DNA of 64,000 nucleotides from the NCBI RefSeq assembly GCF_014023275.1, contig NZ_CP054694.1:1-64000 (forward strand). Direction: 5' to 3'. The notes beneath the pieces were generated by a model. The model worked only from the letters and a program-made list of their open reading frames with translations, made no database searches and was not told the DNA's origin. Origin of the DNA: Nostoc edaphicum CCNP1411. Lineage in GTDB: Bacteria > Cyanobacteriota > Cyanobacteriia > Cyanobacteriales > Nostocaceae. The stretch's first letter is position 1, and every line of letters begins with the position of its first letter. The position numbers and the translations under genes were made by a program. This document shows positions 38,054-46,690 of the stretch, one piece after another.

Positions 38054-38368
38054 AAACTTTCTCTGAAATTTTACGAGGGTGGTCTATTTCCAACTCTTGA
38101 GTTTTAATTCCTTTACCCCTCACGGGGATGGAAACGAGTCTCTTAATCCCTGCTTCGCACAAGTTTCACGAGTTTTAATTCCTTTACCCCTCACGGGGAT
38201 GGAAACCCTTTATTTATCATCAACCTTCGTGAGGTGATATGGTGTTTTAATTCCTTTACCCCTCACGGGGATGGAAACTGATGATGAACAATTTTAGGTA
38301 AAATAAGTAATTGATTGATTGATTGAAAAGTCAAAACTAAAAAATATACCAGCATCTGGAACTAGCAG

Positions 38369-41300
38369 ATGAAAAAACTCATAAAAAAATTAAATCAACT
38401 TAATTTACAGGTTGTGCAACTTGCTGGACAAGGAAACTTAAAGCAAGCAATAATTATTGCCCAACAAGCTGTAAACTTAGGATCAAGTCAGCAGCTAACA
38501 GAGCATTCAGAATATTGTGATAGCTTGAATAACTTAGCAGAATTATATCGAATACAAGGATGTTATTTAGAAGCCAATCCCTTGTATTTACAAGCGTTAA
38601 CTATTAGAAAAAGTCTCTTAGGTTCAGAACATCCTGATGTTGCACAATCTTTAAATAATCTGGCAGCACTATATCATTCACAAGGGAATTACTCACAAGC
38701 CGAAAAATATTTTTTAGAATCCCTGGAACTTTGGAAAAGTATTTTTGGAGCTGAACATTTTCAAATTGCGACTAATTTAAATAATCTGGCAGAGATTTAT
38801 CGAGAACAAGGAAAATATCTCAAAGCTGAACAAGTACATTTAGAAGTTTTAGCAATGCGAAAACGTCTGTTTGGCGATGAACATCCAGATATTGCTCAAA
38901 CTTTGACTAATCTAGCATCAATTTACACATCCCTTGGACGTTATTTAGATGCAGAAAAAATGCACTTAGAAACCTTGGCGATGAAAAAACGTTTGTTTGA
39001 AGAGTTACATCCTGATATTACTATTAGCCTGAATAATTTGGCCAGATTGTACGATCTTCAAGGACGTTATCAAGAAGCGGAACAAATACATTTAGATGTT
39101 TTAGACAGATGGAAAGAAATATTAGGTTCAGAACATCCATATATCGCATCTACCTTCAGTAATCTGGGGGGAACTTATCAAGAACAGGGGCGTTACCTAG
39201 AATCCGAGCAAAAATATCTAGAAGCCTTGGCGATGAGAAAAAGCTTGCTAGGTGCTGAACATCCTGATATTGCTAGTGGTTTGGATAATTTAGCAGAACT
39301 TTATCTGATTCAAGGGCGTTATTTATCAGCTGAACAGAAGGCTCTGGAAGCTTATTCTTTGAGAAAAAAACTGTTCAGTTCTGAGGAGTTTGATATTGTT
39401 GATAGCTTAAAAATCCTGGCAGTAATTTACACCTACCAAGGGCGATATTTGGAAGCTGAAAAACTATATTTAGAAGTATTCCCAATACTAGAAAGCTCAT
39501 TAGGGAAAGAGCATCCCATAATTGCCGGTGCTTTAAACAATCTAGCAGGACTTTATGAAGAACAAGGAAATTATTCTCAAGCCGAACAAAAATATTTATC
39601 AGCTCTAGAAATTCAAAAAAATCTCTTAGGTAATGAGCATCCTGATATTGCCTTGACTTTCAACCAGATAGCAGTTATTTATCGGTTACAAGGACGGTAT
39701 TCTGAATCTGAACAACTGCATCTAGAATCTTTGGCGATGACCAAAAATATTTTAGGAGAACGACATCCATTCGTAGCAGCGATTCTCAATAATTTAGCAG
39801 CATTATATCATGCTCAATTCAAATATCAAGAAGCAGAATCATTACTTTTATCAGCCTTAGCTATCGTTAAAAGCGCCTTTGGTGACGAACACCCACAAGT
39901 AGCAAGTACGATGAATAACTTAGCGGTTATTTATGATTTTCAAGGGCGTTATCAACAAGCAGAAGAACTCCATTTAGAAACATTGAGACTGAGAAAGTCA
40001 TTACTAGGAGAAGAACACCCACAAATCGCTAATAGTCTGAATAATCTGGGAGAGTTATACTTTTCGCTGGGGCGCTATGAAGAAGCACAACAGAAGTATG
40101 TAGAAACTTTGGCGATGAGAAAACGCCTGTTGGGAGATGAACATCCTGATGTTGCATTTAGCTTAAATAATCTCGCAACGGTGTTAGCTACGACTAACCG
40201 CCCAGATGAAGCTTTATCTCATCGCATCGAAGCGAGTAATATTAATGATAAGATTATTCGTAATATATTTGCTTTTAGTTCCGAAAGCGATCGCCTGGCC
40301 TTTCTGCAAAAAATCAGAAATAACTTTGACTTATTTCTTTCCTTAGTCTGCAACCATCTTGCTGACTCAGATAAAGCAAAACTTGCAGCCCTAGATTTTA
40401 TCCTTAAACGTAAAGCCTTAACTGCCTCAGCGCTGGCGGCTCAAAATGAAGCATTTTACAATGGCCGCTACCCGCAGTTGACAGAAAAATTCCGCCAACT
40501 GCGCGATTTGAGCAATCAAATTATCCATCTGACTTTTGCAGTTCCCAAAACAGATGACTTAGCTACATACCAAGATAATTTGAGACAACTGCAAAACAGA
40601 CATAACAACTTACAAAAACAATTAGCGGCACAAGTTCCAGAAATTCAGCTATCACAACAAACTTTCGACCGTGAGGCGATCGCCGCAGCATTACCGCCTA
40701 ACTCTATTTTGGTCGAGTTTGTCCGCTTTGACTTATTCGATTTTCAGGCAATTTCGGCCAATGGAGAAACACAATGGCATCCAGCTCGGTATTTAGCATT
40801 TATTTTAACAGCCGGACAATCAAATGCCGTGCAGATGGTAGATTTAGGGGCAAGCACATCCATCGATGAACTGATTCAAGCCTTTCGCTTACAAGCATCT
40901 GACTACACCCATCCGACATTAGCTTGGGGTAAAGGTAGTGACGCACCAAAGCTACACATCAAATCATACAATCCTACAGATGCGATGCAACTGAGTCAAG
41001 CAGTGTTCGACCCCATCCGGGACTTAGTGAAAGATTGCAGCCATCTAATTATTGCACCCGATGGTAATTTAAACTTAGTGCCATTTCAGATATTGCCGAT
41101 TGATGCCACAGGCTCACGTCTATTAATGGATGATTACACCATCAGTTATCTGGGTGTCGGGCGAGAAATTCTCCGTAGCCAAGTTCAGCCAACCACAGGT
41201 TCTATCTCTGCACCATTAATCATTGCCGATCCTGATTTTGATTTAACAGCAGATGCAGTCTCAGGGGACTGGGGATTGGGGACTGGGGACTGGCGATCGG

Positions 41301-42160
41301 AGATTGGGGACTGGGAAAAAAATTTCATGCTCAATGTCCGAAGTCTTCAGCTAAGTGATCATCTCACAGAAAAAGGTTTGCTCCGCGCTCCTGGGACTAG
41401 GTTTTTGGGTGAAAGTGTGGCGAAAAAACTGCCCAATGCCAAATTATACTTAGGCGCAGAGGCAACAGAAACACGCCTGACAAGTAGCGAGTGTCCCAGT
41501 ATCATGCTAATTGCGACTCATGGCTTATTCCAAAGCAATTCCCAGGCGCAACCAGTGACTAACAGACGCAACCTATTAAACATGGAAGGTCTACAAACAA
41601 CTAAGGTAGAAAATCCCATGTTGCGTTCTGGGTTGGCGTTAGCGGGTGCTAATACTTGGCTTGCTGGTGGGAGACTTCCTCAAGCAGCAGGTAAAGGCTT
41701 TGTTTTTGCCCAAGATATTGCCAGTTTAGATTTGTGGGGGAATGAATTGACGGTTCTTTCTGCCTGCGATACTGCCAGAGGAGATATTAAAATTGGCGAA
41801 GGTGTATTTGGGTTGCGGCGTGCTTTTGCAGTGGCAGGTACAAAAACTCTGGTGATGAGCCTATGGTCTGTTCCTGACAAAGTAACTGCCTTACTGATGG
41901 AGCGTTTTTTTGATCGCTTGCAGTCTGGCATGAGTCGGTCTGAGGCGTTACATTCTGCTCAAAATTATATACGTACAATTACAGTTAAGCAATTGCGCGA
42001 ATCAGCTTTGGGTCTGGAAGTGCTAAAAGAACTTTTAGCGGTCAAAGAGTTATCAGTAAATAGTAAAATTGATTGTCAAGAAAAAGACACACCATTAGAA
42101 CATCCCTTTTACTGGGGAGCATGGATTTGTCAGGGAAATACAGATCCATTGGTTAACTAG
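38369..42160 (+). CDS. TPR-CHAT protein (caspase-like protease with tetratricopeptide repeats)
   Basis: The 1263-residue protein has about 13 kinesin light chain-like TPRs of 42 residues (HPDVAQSLNNLAALYHSQGN type) up to about residue 620, a helical middle, and a C-terminal CHAT domain with the catalytic His in IATHGLFQ (H1051) and Cys in LSACDTARG (C1133). It starts 90 bases after the last repeat of array 3. A short in-frame tandem repeat (DWGLGTGDWRSEIGDW, 41265-41310) interrupts the region before the CHAT core. TPR-CHAT proteases partner with some type III effectors, but they are also abundant in Nostoc without CRISPR, so the link is open. Confidence 0.88.
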   Translation: MKKLIKKLNQLNLQVVQLAGQGNLKQAIIIAQQAVNLGSSQQLTEHSEYCDSLNNLAELYRIQGCYLEANPLYLQALTIRKSLLGSEHPDVAQSLNNLAALYHSQGNYSQAEKYFLESLELWKSIFGAEHFQIATNLNNLAEIYREQGKYLKAEQVHLEVLAMRKRLFGDEHPDIAQTLTNLASIYTSLGRYLDAEKMHLETLAMKKRLFEELHPDITISLNNLARLYDLQGRYQEAEQIHLDVLDRWKEILGSEHPYIASTFSNLGGTYQEQGRYLESEQKYLEALAMRKSLLGAEHPDIASGLDNLAELYLIQGRYLSAEQKALEAYSLRKKLFSSEEFDIVDSLKILAVIYTYQGRYLEAEKLYLEVFPILESSLGKEHPIIAGALNNLAGLYEEQGNYSQAEQKYLSALEIQKNLLGNEHPDIALTFNQIAVIYRLQGRYSESEQLHLESLAMTKNILGERHPFVAAILNNLAALYHAQFKYQEAESLLLSALAIVKSAFGDEHPQVASTMNNLAVIYDFQGRYQQAEELHLETLRLRKSLLGEEHPQIANSLNNLGELYFSLGRYEEAQQKYVETLAMRKRLLGDEHPDVAFSLNNLATVLATTNRPDEALSHRIEASNINDKIIRNIFAFSSESDRLAFLQKIRNNFDLFLSLVCNHLADSDKAKLAALDFILKRKALTASALAAQNEAFYNGRYPQLTEKFRQLRDLSNQIIHLTFAVPKTDDLATYQDNLRQLQNRHNNLQKQLAAQVPEIQLSQQTFDREAIAAALPPNSILVEFVRFDLFDFQAISANGETQWHPARYLAFILTAGQSNAVQMVDLGASTSIDELIQAFRLQASDYTHPTLAWGKGSDAPKLHIKSYNPTDAMQLSQAVFDPIRDLVKDCSHLIIAPDGNLNLVPFQILPIDATGSRLLMDDYTISYLGVGREILRSQVQPTTGSISAPLIIADPDFDLTADAVSGDWGLGTGDWRSEIGDWEKNFMLNVRSLQLSDHLTEKGLLRAPGTRFLGESVAKKLPNAKLYLGAEATETRLTSSECPSIMLIATHGLFQSNSQAQPVTNRRNLLNMEGLQTTKVENPMLRSGLALAGANTWLAGGRLPQAAGKGFVFAQDIASLDLWGNELTVLSACDTARGDIKIGEGVFGLRRAFAVAGTKTLVMSLWSVPDKVTALLMERFFDRLQSGMSRSEALHSAQNYIRTITVKQLRESALGLEVLKELLAVKELSVNSKIDCQEKDTPLEHPFYWGAWICQGNTDPLVN

Positions 42161-42249
42161 GGGTAAAAGTGGACAAGCTGTCATTAATCGCTACTTTTAC
42201 CTCAATTACAAATATACAAGTGCAGCGATCGCTTGAGCAAAATTCCCAA

Positions 42250-42447
42250 TCAATCTTCCTGGGAAGCTTCAGCTTGTTCTTTAGCCACAGCCTCAGCAAT
42301 AACCTGCCGCAACCACTCGGAACGATTGGGCTTGTTTCGCACGTAGGTATCTAAATCTTCTGGAAGCATCACAGATATAGGTTTCGTATCACATTTAACA
42401 CCTACTCCTTTTGATTTAAAGCGAGTAGCAATATCGTTTCTTGCCAT
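42250..42447 (-). CDS. Small ribbon-helix-helix-like protein
   Basis: The 65-residue protein contains KPISVMLPEDLDTYVRNKPN and SEWLRQVIAEAVAKEQ, a strand followed by two helices, as in ribbon-helix-helix DNA-binding proteins and antitoxins. It starts at 42447, 40 bases from the first of two palindromes, so autoregulation is likely. No toxin is next to it. Confidence 0.65.
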   Translation of the reverse strand: MARNDIATRFKSKGVGVKCDTKPISVMLPEDLDTYVRNKPNRSEWLRQVIAEAVAKEQAEASQED

Positions 42448-42486
42448 AGTGATTATCCTTTCTCTCTACAACTATAATACCAAATC

Positions 42487-42572
42487 CCACATATATGTGG
42501 CAGTATATTAGATATTTTTATAAGTAAAAACGGCTAAAAACCTTTATTATCCCACATATATGTGGGATAATA
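42487..42572. promoter_or_regulatory. Two related palindromes upstream of the RHH gene and ardA
   Basis: CCACATATATGTGG (42487-42500) is a perfect 14-bp palindrome. At 42545-42572 the same core is extended to a perfect 28-bp palindrome with half-site TATTATCCCACATA. Candidate operator for the ribbon-helix-helix protein; a single-strand promoter for early ardA expression is a second possibility. Confidence 0.65.
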
Positions 42573-42684
42573 AAAGAGTAAGAAATAGGAACGGAGCGCC
42601 AAAAAGACTCCCGGTAACGGAACCGAACCGAAGCGTGAAATTTAAGATGTAGCGCCAAGTCCAAAACTCTTACATCAAAAACAG

Positions 42685-42723
42685 AAAAAGCACCCCCGAC
42701 GACCAATCTAAAGGTGCTTTTTC
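42685..42723 (+). terminator. Rho-independent terminator or attenuator before ardA
   Basis: AAAAGCACC pairs with GGTGCTTTTT across a loop of about 17 bases, 31 bases before the ardA start. Since no gene precedes it on this strand after the palindromes, it may end a small RNA or act as an attenuator. Confidence 0.65.
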
Positions 42724-42753
42724 TGAGTTCTAATACTAGAAGGATTCTAACAC

Positions 42754-43506
42754 ATGAATTTGTTTTCTAACACTCTAATATTTCACTCAGAAGTAGAAGC
42801 GCAATTAGTTGCTGAACAAGTTTACAACTGCCGCCTTGAAGGTAATATTTTAAGCTGTCCTATTAAGGAACAACGGGCAGTAGATTTAGCAATTAGTCTA
42901 TCAGATGTTGCCTTACCAATAGTTGAAGGTGCAAGCTGTTTGCTCCCCTTCCCTAAACATGAGCGCGAATGTCAAGATGATGATGCACCACAGGTTTATG
43001 TAGCTTGTTTATCTGCATACAACAATGGCAAATTACACGGAATGTGGATTGACTGTACACAAGATGCAGATGAAATTCAAGACGATATTGAATGGATGTT
43101 ATCATGGTCGCCCTGTCATAATTATGAAGCCTGTGAAGAGTGGGCAATACATGATTTTCAAAACTGGTATGGTATTCACATTGATGAATACGAAAGCATA
43201 GAAGAATTAGCCGAACTTGCTCAAATATTATCAGAGCATGGTGCAGCTTACGCCGCTTATTATGAATATGACAGTAGTGAGGCTAGTGTAGAAGGTTTTC
43301 AAGAACATTACTGGGGTGAGTACGAAAGTGAAGAGGATTTTGTTTATGACCAACTCGAACAACAGGGATTGATTAAAAACTTAGAAGACATGGGTATTCC
43401 TAGCTTCTACCTTAATTTTGAAGCAATAGCCCGTGATTGGTTTATTGATTCCTACTATTCAGTAGAGGAAAGTTACAACAAAGTCTACGTTTTTAGTCGC
43501 CACTAA
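42754..43506 (+). CDS. ardA: ArdA antirestriction protein
   Basis: The 250-residue acidic protein has the ArdA features: PQVYVACLSAYNNGKLHGMW, then WGEYESEEDFVYDQLEQQG and YLNFEAIARDWFIDSYYSVE. It mimics DNA to block type I restriction enzymes and helps conjugating plasmids establish in new hosts. About 80 extra N-terminal residues (MNLFSNTLIFHSEVEAQLVA) precede the usual start. The upstream region has palindromes and an attenuator-like hairpin. Confidence 0.88.
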   Translation: MNLFSNTLIFHSEVEAQLVAEQVYNCRLEGNILSCPIKEQRAVDLAISLSDVALPIVEGASCLLPFPKHERECQDDDAPQVYVACLSAYNNGKLHGMWIDCTQDADEIQDDIEWMLSWSPCHNYEACEEWAIHDFQNWYGIHIDEYESIEELAELAQILSEHGAAYAAYYEYDSSEASVEGFQEHYWGEYESEEDFVYDQLEQQGLIKNLEDMGIPSFYLNFEAIARDWFIDSYYSVEESYNKVYVFSRH

Positions 43507-43516
43507 TAAAATTAAT

Positions 43517-43543
43517 GGGGTAGTTAACAACTACCCCTTTATA
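43517..43543 (+). terminator. Rho-independent terminator of ardA
   Basis: GGGGTAGTT and AACTACCCC form a perfect 9-bp stem around AAC, followed by TTTATATTT, 11 bases after the ardA stop. Confidence 0.85.
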
Positions 43544-43614
43544 TTTAAAAACTGACCAGTTGACCAATCAATTTTGAGAAAAATTATTTGTCAGTCTTAA
43601 AACAGCCTCATTAA

Positions 43615-44852
43615 TTAACGTTGACGATTGGATTTTTTTTGAGATGTTTGTTTGATGTAATCGCTAGGAATAACCACTGTTGTTTTATCCAACCGCAAAA
43701 GGTAGCAGTAACTTTTGGTATTGGGGCAGGCAATCACAGAAGGAAAGTTAACACCCAAAGCGAAACCCAAAGATATGTAAATTCCAGACGACCCCAGATA
43801 AAATAACCAGCCCGACCAACCAGACCCAATCCAACGAGCAAAATGAATTAAATTTACTCGGAATTGCTGCGATCGCTGACTACGTAGTTTCGCTTGCTTC
43901 TGTTGGGCCTCAATCCATTGCTGAGATTCATTGAGTTTGTTCAAAGCTATTTGGGTTGCCCGAAGCTTGGCTTTTTCCTCAATAATTTTGTGCGCTTTGA
44001 CCTCAATAGTATGCTTTTCCTCATCTATTCTGATCTTGACCCATTCTCCAATGTCGGCGGCAAGCTCATTAAAGGCGGCTGCGGCTGGAATACTGGGGAA
44101 ATCGGCTTTTTTCCCATGACCTTAGCTCTAAACGCCTCTCGTAGTTGCTGCCATTCCTGTTGAAAAGCAGGTGATTTCATCTCCTCTAATAAAGACTGCA
44201 AATACAACTTGGGCAACCCAGCCATATCACTCTTAGCCTTCTGCCGTACCATTTCTCTAATTAACTCTCGCTCCTCCTCACCCAATAAAGCCGTAGTATC
44301 TCCAAGCTGTTGCAGAAGTTGATCTGTATCTACATCTGGTGTCGAGTTATTCAGCCCGAAATATTGTGCAACCTCCTCAAAGGATTTGTGTTGATTTTTG
44401 ATTAAATCGCAAGCCTCAAGAAAGCGATCGCACTCAGCTTGGTTATATTCATCCTGGTCTTGGAGTCCACAAGCCTGCAAAATTGAGAGAGATTCACCCA
44501 GCGAAATTTTAGCGCCTACTCGCTCCTTAGCCCTAGACAACAATGCAGAAATATCTAGAGGTTCAGCAGCAGCTTCATTCTTCTCATTTTTGGATTTTTT
44601 TCCTTTAGGTTTTGGGCTAGTTTCTGGTTGCTCCTTGACTTCTAATTCTTGTCGAAATAAATCAGTGGCTTGTTGGTAGTCAGAGACACGCTCCGAAGTA
44701 AAGTATTGACGGACAGTATCAAAACCAGATTGGATCTCTTCATCTGCATACTCATTACAATCGGTAGACAACCCACAGACGCTGAGAGTCGCATTCACAT
44801 CTTCCACAGAGAGCGAATAAAGATTTTGCAGAGCTTCTTTAGTGTATGGCAT
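43615..44852 (-). CDS. Extended -1 frameshift product of the 44025-44852 gene
   Basis: If ribosomes shift back one base at the A AAA AAG heptamer (44112-44106, codons 248-249), reading continues as ADFPSIPAAAAFNELAADIG and EWVKIRIDEEKHTIEVKAHK to a stop at 43615, giving 412 residues. The added part has a charged helix and a membrane segment (WSGWLFYLGSSGIYISLGFA). No ATG or GTG lies near the start of this second frame (the first possible start is a TTG well inside the coding-like region), which favours frameshifting over a separate gene. A missing A in the sequence is the alternative. Confidence 0.6.
44025..44852 (-). CDS. Unframeshifted form: hypothetical protein of the ParM region (275 aa)
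   Basis: The protein begins MPYTKEALQNLYSLSVEDVN, has two similar helical repeats (EIQSGFDTVRQYFTSERVSD and CDRFLEACDLIKNQHKSFEE) joined by a charged linker, and ends in the short tail PISPVFQPQPPLMSLPPTLE. It is downstream of the parM pair on the same strand. I do not recognise the family. The two repeated blocks, about 35-60 and 140-165, suggest an internal duplication. Confidence 0.6.
   Translation of the reverse strand: MPYTKEALQNLYSLSVEDVNATLSVCGLSTDCNEYADEEIQSGFDTVRQYFTSERVSDYQQATDLFRQELEVKEQPETSPKPKGKKSKNEKNEAAAEPLDISALLSRAKERVGAKISLGESLSILQACGLQDQDEYNQAECDRFLEACDLIKNQHKSFEEVAQYFGLNNSTPDVDTDQLLQQLGDTTALLGEEERELIREMVRQKAKSDMAGLPKLYLQSLLEEMKSPAFQQEWQQLREAFRAKVMGKKPISPVFQPQPPLMSLPPTLENGSRSE
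44106..44112 (-). other. A AAA AAG slippery heptamer
   Basis: In the zero frame (ATG GGA AAA AAG CCG) this is exactly the heptamer used for -1 frameshifting in E. coli dnaX. An AAGG sits about seven bases upstream and could act like the internal ribosome site of dnaX. Confidence 0.6.
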
Positions 44853-44864
44853 GATTGTTAACTC

Positions 44865-45311
44865 CTACTTGAATGCTTCTTCTAGTAGCTCGTCATTTTC
44901 AAGGCTCATTACTGATGTCAAATTTTGCTCACCATCACTTTTTACGTGAGTGGGCACAGATTTGGATGTATAAACATCGACATTGGGATCAAGTTCAGTA
45001 TCAGAATGAGAAGAATTGCCCAGCATCCCTTGATTCCCTAACTCATTTTCCAAACCAAAAGCTTGGGCTAAATAAATAATTTGTTGTTGCAATTGATAGA
45101 TTGCAGTTCTGGCTTTCAGCTTCAAGTCAGCATCACTGAATCCCCCAGACCACTTACAGGCTAAAGGATACCAAAAAGCCACGAGCGCCCAGGTAATCAT
45201 ATTTTGGCGCGGGAACTCAAGAAACTTATTCTTGGGACTGAGATATTTAATCAGCGTGATATAAGGAGAATTGACACTAATTTGAAAGCGAAAATCGACT
45301 TGTTCAGGCAT
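44865..45311 (-). CDS. Small protein coupled to parM (possible adaptor)
   Basis: The 148-residue product has a folded N-terminal half (VDFRFQISVNSPYITLIKYL, ITWALVAFWYPLACKWSGGF) and an acidic, disordered tail (DTELDPNVDVYTSKS). It overlaps the ParM gene by eight bases. In ParM systems the coupled downstream gene is the DNA-binding adaptor ParR, so an equivalent role is possible, but I see no clear ribbon-helix-helix. Confidence 0.5.
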   Translation of the reverse strand: MPEQVDFRFQISVNSPYITLIKYLSPKNKFLEFPRQNMITWALVAFWYPLACKWSGGFSDADLKLKARTAIYQLQQQIIYLAQAFGLENELGNQGMLGNSSHSDTELDPNVDVYTSKSVPTHVKSDGEQNLTSVMSLENDELLEEAFK

Positions 45312-46410
45312 GAGTCGTCATCCTTTCAGAAGTTCCACACAGGTAATAGAAGAGTCCGTAATTATCTGTCAGCCGAAATTCCAATCCATTACGGGACACA
45401 TCAGCTAAAAAGTTACGGTTAATTTGTGCTTCCAGTTCGTTACACCAGATTTTCTCAGTGTGCGGCAACAGACTATTTAACTCACGAGATAAATAGTGGG
45501 CTGTACCACCAGCAAATATCATCTCGTCCACATCAGAGGGGATGCGACTACGCAACCAACTAAAAAGACTAATCCAGTATTCCTCTCGTGCAGTTGCTAC
45601 TGCTGACCTAATTTGAGAAAGTTCTGTATCTCGTAAACCAGGGTCTTGAACCCGGACTAAGTGAGCTAAAGCCTTAGTGCTGATTTTAGAACCAGCCTTA
45701 GAAATAGCCTGAGCCAACTTCAGAGGCTTCTGTCCAGATACCAAACGTTGCACACAGCCAACTAACTTGTTGAATCCTAAATCTTCAGTAATGCCTTGAG
45801 AAATCATACCTCTGTCCATAATCAGCAAAGAGATATTGCGATAACCAATCATCACCACGGCGATTTTGCGTTCTTTGAGACTGGAACCGGGAGCGCGTCC
45901 CCGTGAAATCAAACCAAAACCTTCTGGACGACAGAGGAAACTTTCCAACTCAAACGAGCGTTCCACACCGCGAAACCGAAAACCAGCCAGAGCTTCAGTT
46001 ACTAATTGTTCAAATAATTTGCGGTCTTCGTACTCACCGTAAGGCAACAGCACCCCTAAACGGATACTTGCGCCATTAGAGAGAGAGTTTTTTTGTGCAA
46101 GAGCGCCTACAAGAGCCAAAGTCTTATAAAGGGCGAGTTCAAACTTTGGTTCAGAAAGTTTTAAATCTGCATAGAATCGGTCTTGGGCGAGGAAACCAAC
46201 AGCCCGATATTGTCCTTTGTACTCAACCCAAGCAGAATTTTCAGCAGCCGGACTACCAACACAGCTTGACTCGTAAGCTACAAGACTGGCTTTAGGAACT
46301 TGGGCAACTTCCGGTTCCATCAGTAGTAGTTCCGGGTGGAAGGATTTGAGAGTATAGAAAATCTTGCTCAGGGATGAACCTGGATCAAATGCAATTGTTA
46401 AATCTGCCAT
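45304..46410 (-). CDS. parM: ParM/StbA-type actin-like segregation ATPase
   Basis: The 368-residue protein shows the actin-family pattern: phosphate-1 loop IAFDPGSSLSKIFY (residues 5-18), phosphate-2 region VVMIGYRNISLLIMDRG near 190, and adenosine motif EMIFAGGTAHYLSRE near 300. Such proteins form filaments that push plasmid copies apart. Together with ParA at 996 the replicon would hold two partition systems. Upstream (46430-46690) lie direct repeats that could be its centromere. Confidence 0.8.
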   Translation of the reverse strand: MADLTIAFDPGSSLSKIFYTLKSFHPELLLMEPEVAQVPKASLVAYESSCVGSPAAENSAWVEYKGQYRAVGFLAQDRFYADLKLSEPKFELALYKTLALVGALAQKNSLSNGASIRLGVLLPYGEYEDRKLFEQLVTEALAGFRFRGVERSFELESFLCRPEGFGLISRGRAPGSSLKERKIAVVMIGYRNISLLIMDRGMISQGITEDLGFNKLVGCVQRLVSGQKPLKLAQAISKAGSKISTKALAHLVRVQDPGLRDTELSQIRSAVATAREEYWISLFSWLRSRIPSDVDEMIFAGGTAHYLSRELNSLLPHTEKIWCNELEAQINRNFLADVSRNGLEFRLTDNYGLFYYLCGTSERMTTHA

Positions 46411-46429
46411 CGCTATTTGCTTGGCTGAA

Positions 46430-46690
46430 ACCCTTTAATTATTAAACAACAAACTGCCAAAAAAAAGGCAAAATTAAGGAATTTTACAAAAAGGTAAATA
46501 TAAGGAATTTCAATGGTAAATCAATGGCATTTCAATGGCAAATACAAGGAATTATTCCATCCGATTTCCGTGAAAAACAGGAAAATTTGAAATTTTCCGC
46601 TATTCAGGAAAAAATAAGGTAAATCAATGGCATTACCAAGGTATTTACAAGGTAGAGATAAGGTAAATATAAGGATTTTGGGTTTGAAAA
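46430..46690. repeat. AAGG/CAATGG direct repeats upstream of parM
   Basis: The 420-base gap before the next gene is dense with short direct repeats: AAGGTAAATATAAGGAATTT, TCAATGGTAAATCAATGGC, TCAATGGCAAATACAAGGAA, then AAGGTAAATCAATGGC and AAGGTAGAGATAAGG. They match the organisation of a parC-type centromere or iterons. The rest of the gap shows a G-rich GGGATTTCTCCCTC hairpin near 46705 and no gene. Confidence 0.6.

Larger units (their letters stand above)
32520..38278 (+). CRISPR. CRISPR array 3: 14 repeats, two split by introns
   Basis: The repeat equals that of array 2 on the other strand (GTTTTAATTCC start, CACGGGGATGGAAAC end). Positions: 32520, 32595, 32667, 32741, 32811, a split repeat (32882-32912 plus 35303-35306), 35343, 35417, 35489, 35561, a second split repeat (35632-35662 plus 38054-38057), 38101, 38172, 38244. 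That gives 13 spacers of about 35-43 bases. Without the introns the array would be only about 1 kb. Confidence 0.96.

Noticed and set aside
24945..38278. Self-targeting spacers
   Set aside because: By eye I found no spacer clearly matching the rest of the window; a systematic search would be needed and none is claimed.
38369..42160. Calling the TPR-CHAT protein a Craspase-type CRISPR partner
   Set aside because: No gRAMP (type III-E) effector is present, and TPR-CHAT proteins are common in Nostoc-like genomes; adjacency alone is not enough.
43615..43944. Separate 109-residue gene starting at a TTG
   Set aside because: Coding-like sequence continues in frame well upstream of this TTG to the slippery heptamer, so a frameshift extension explains it better.
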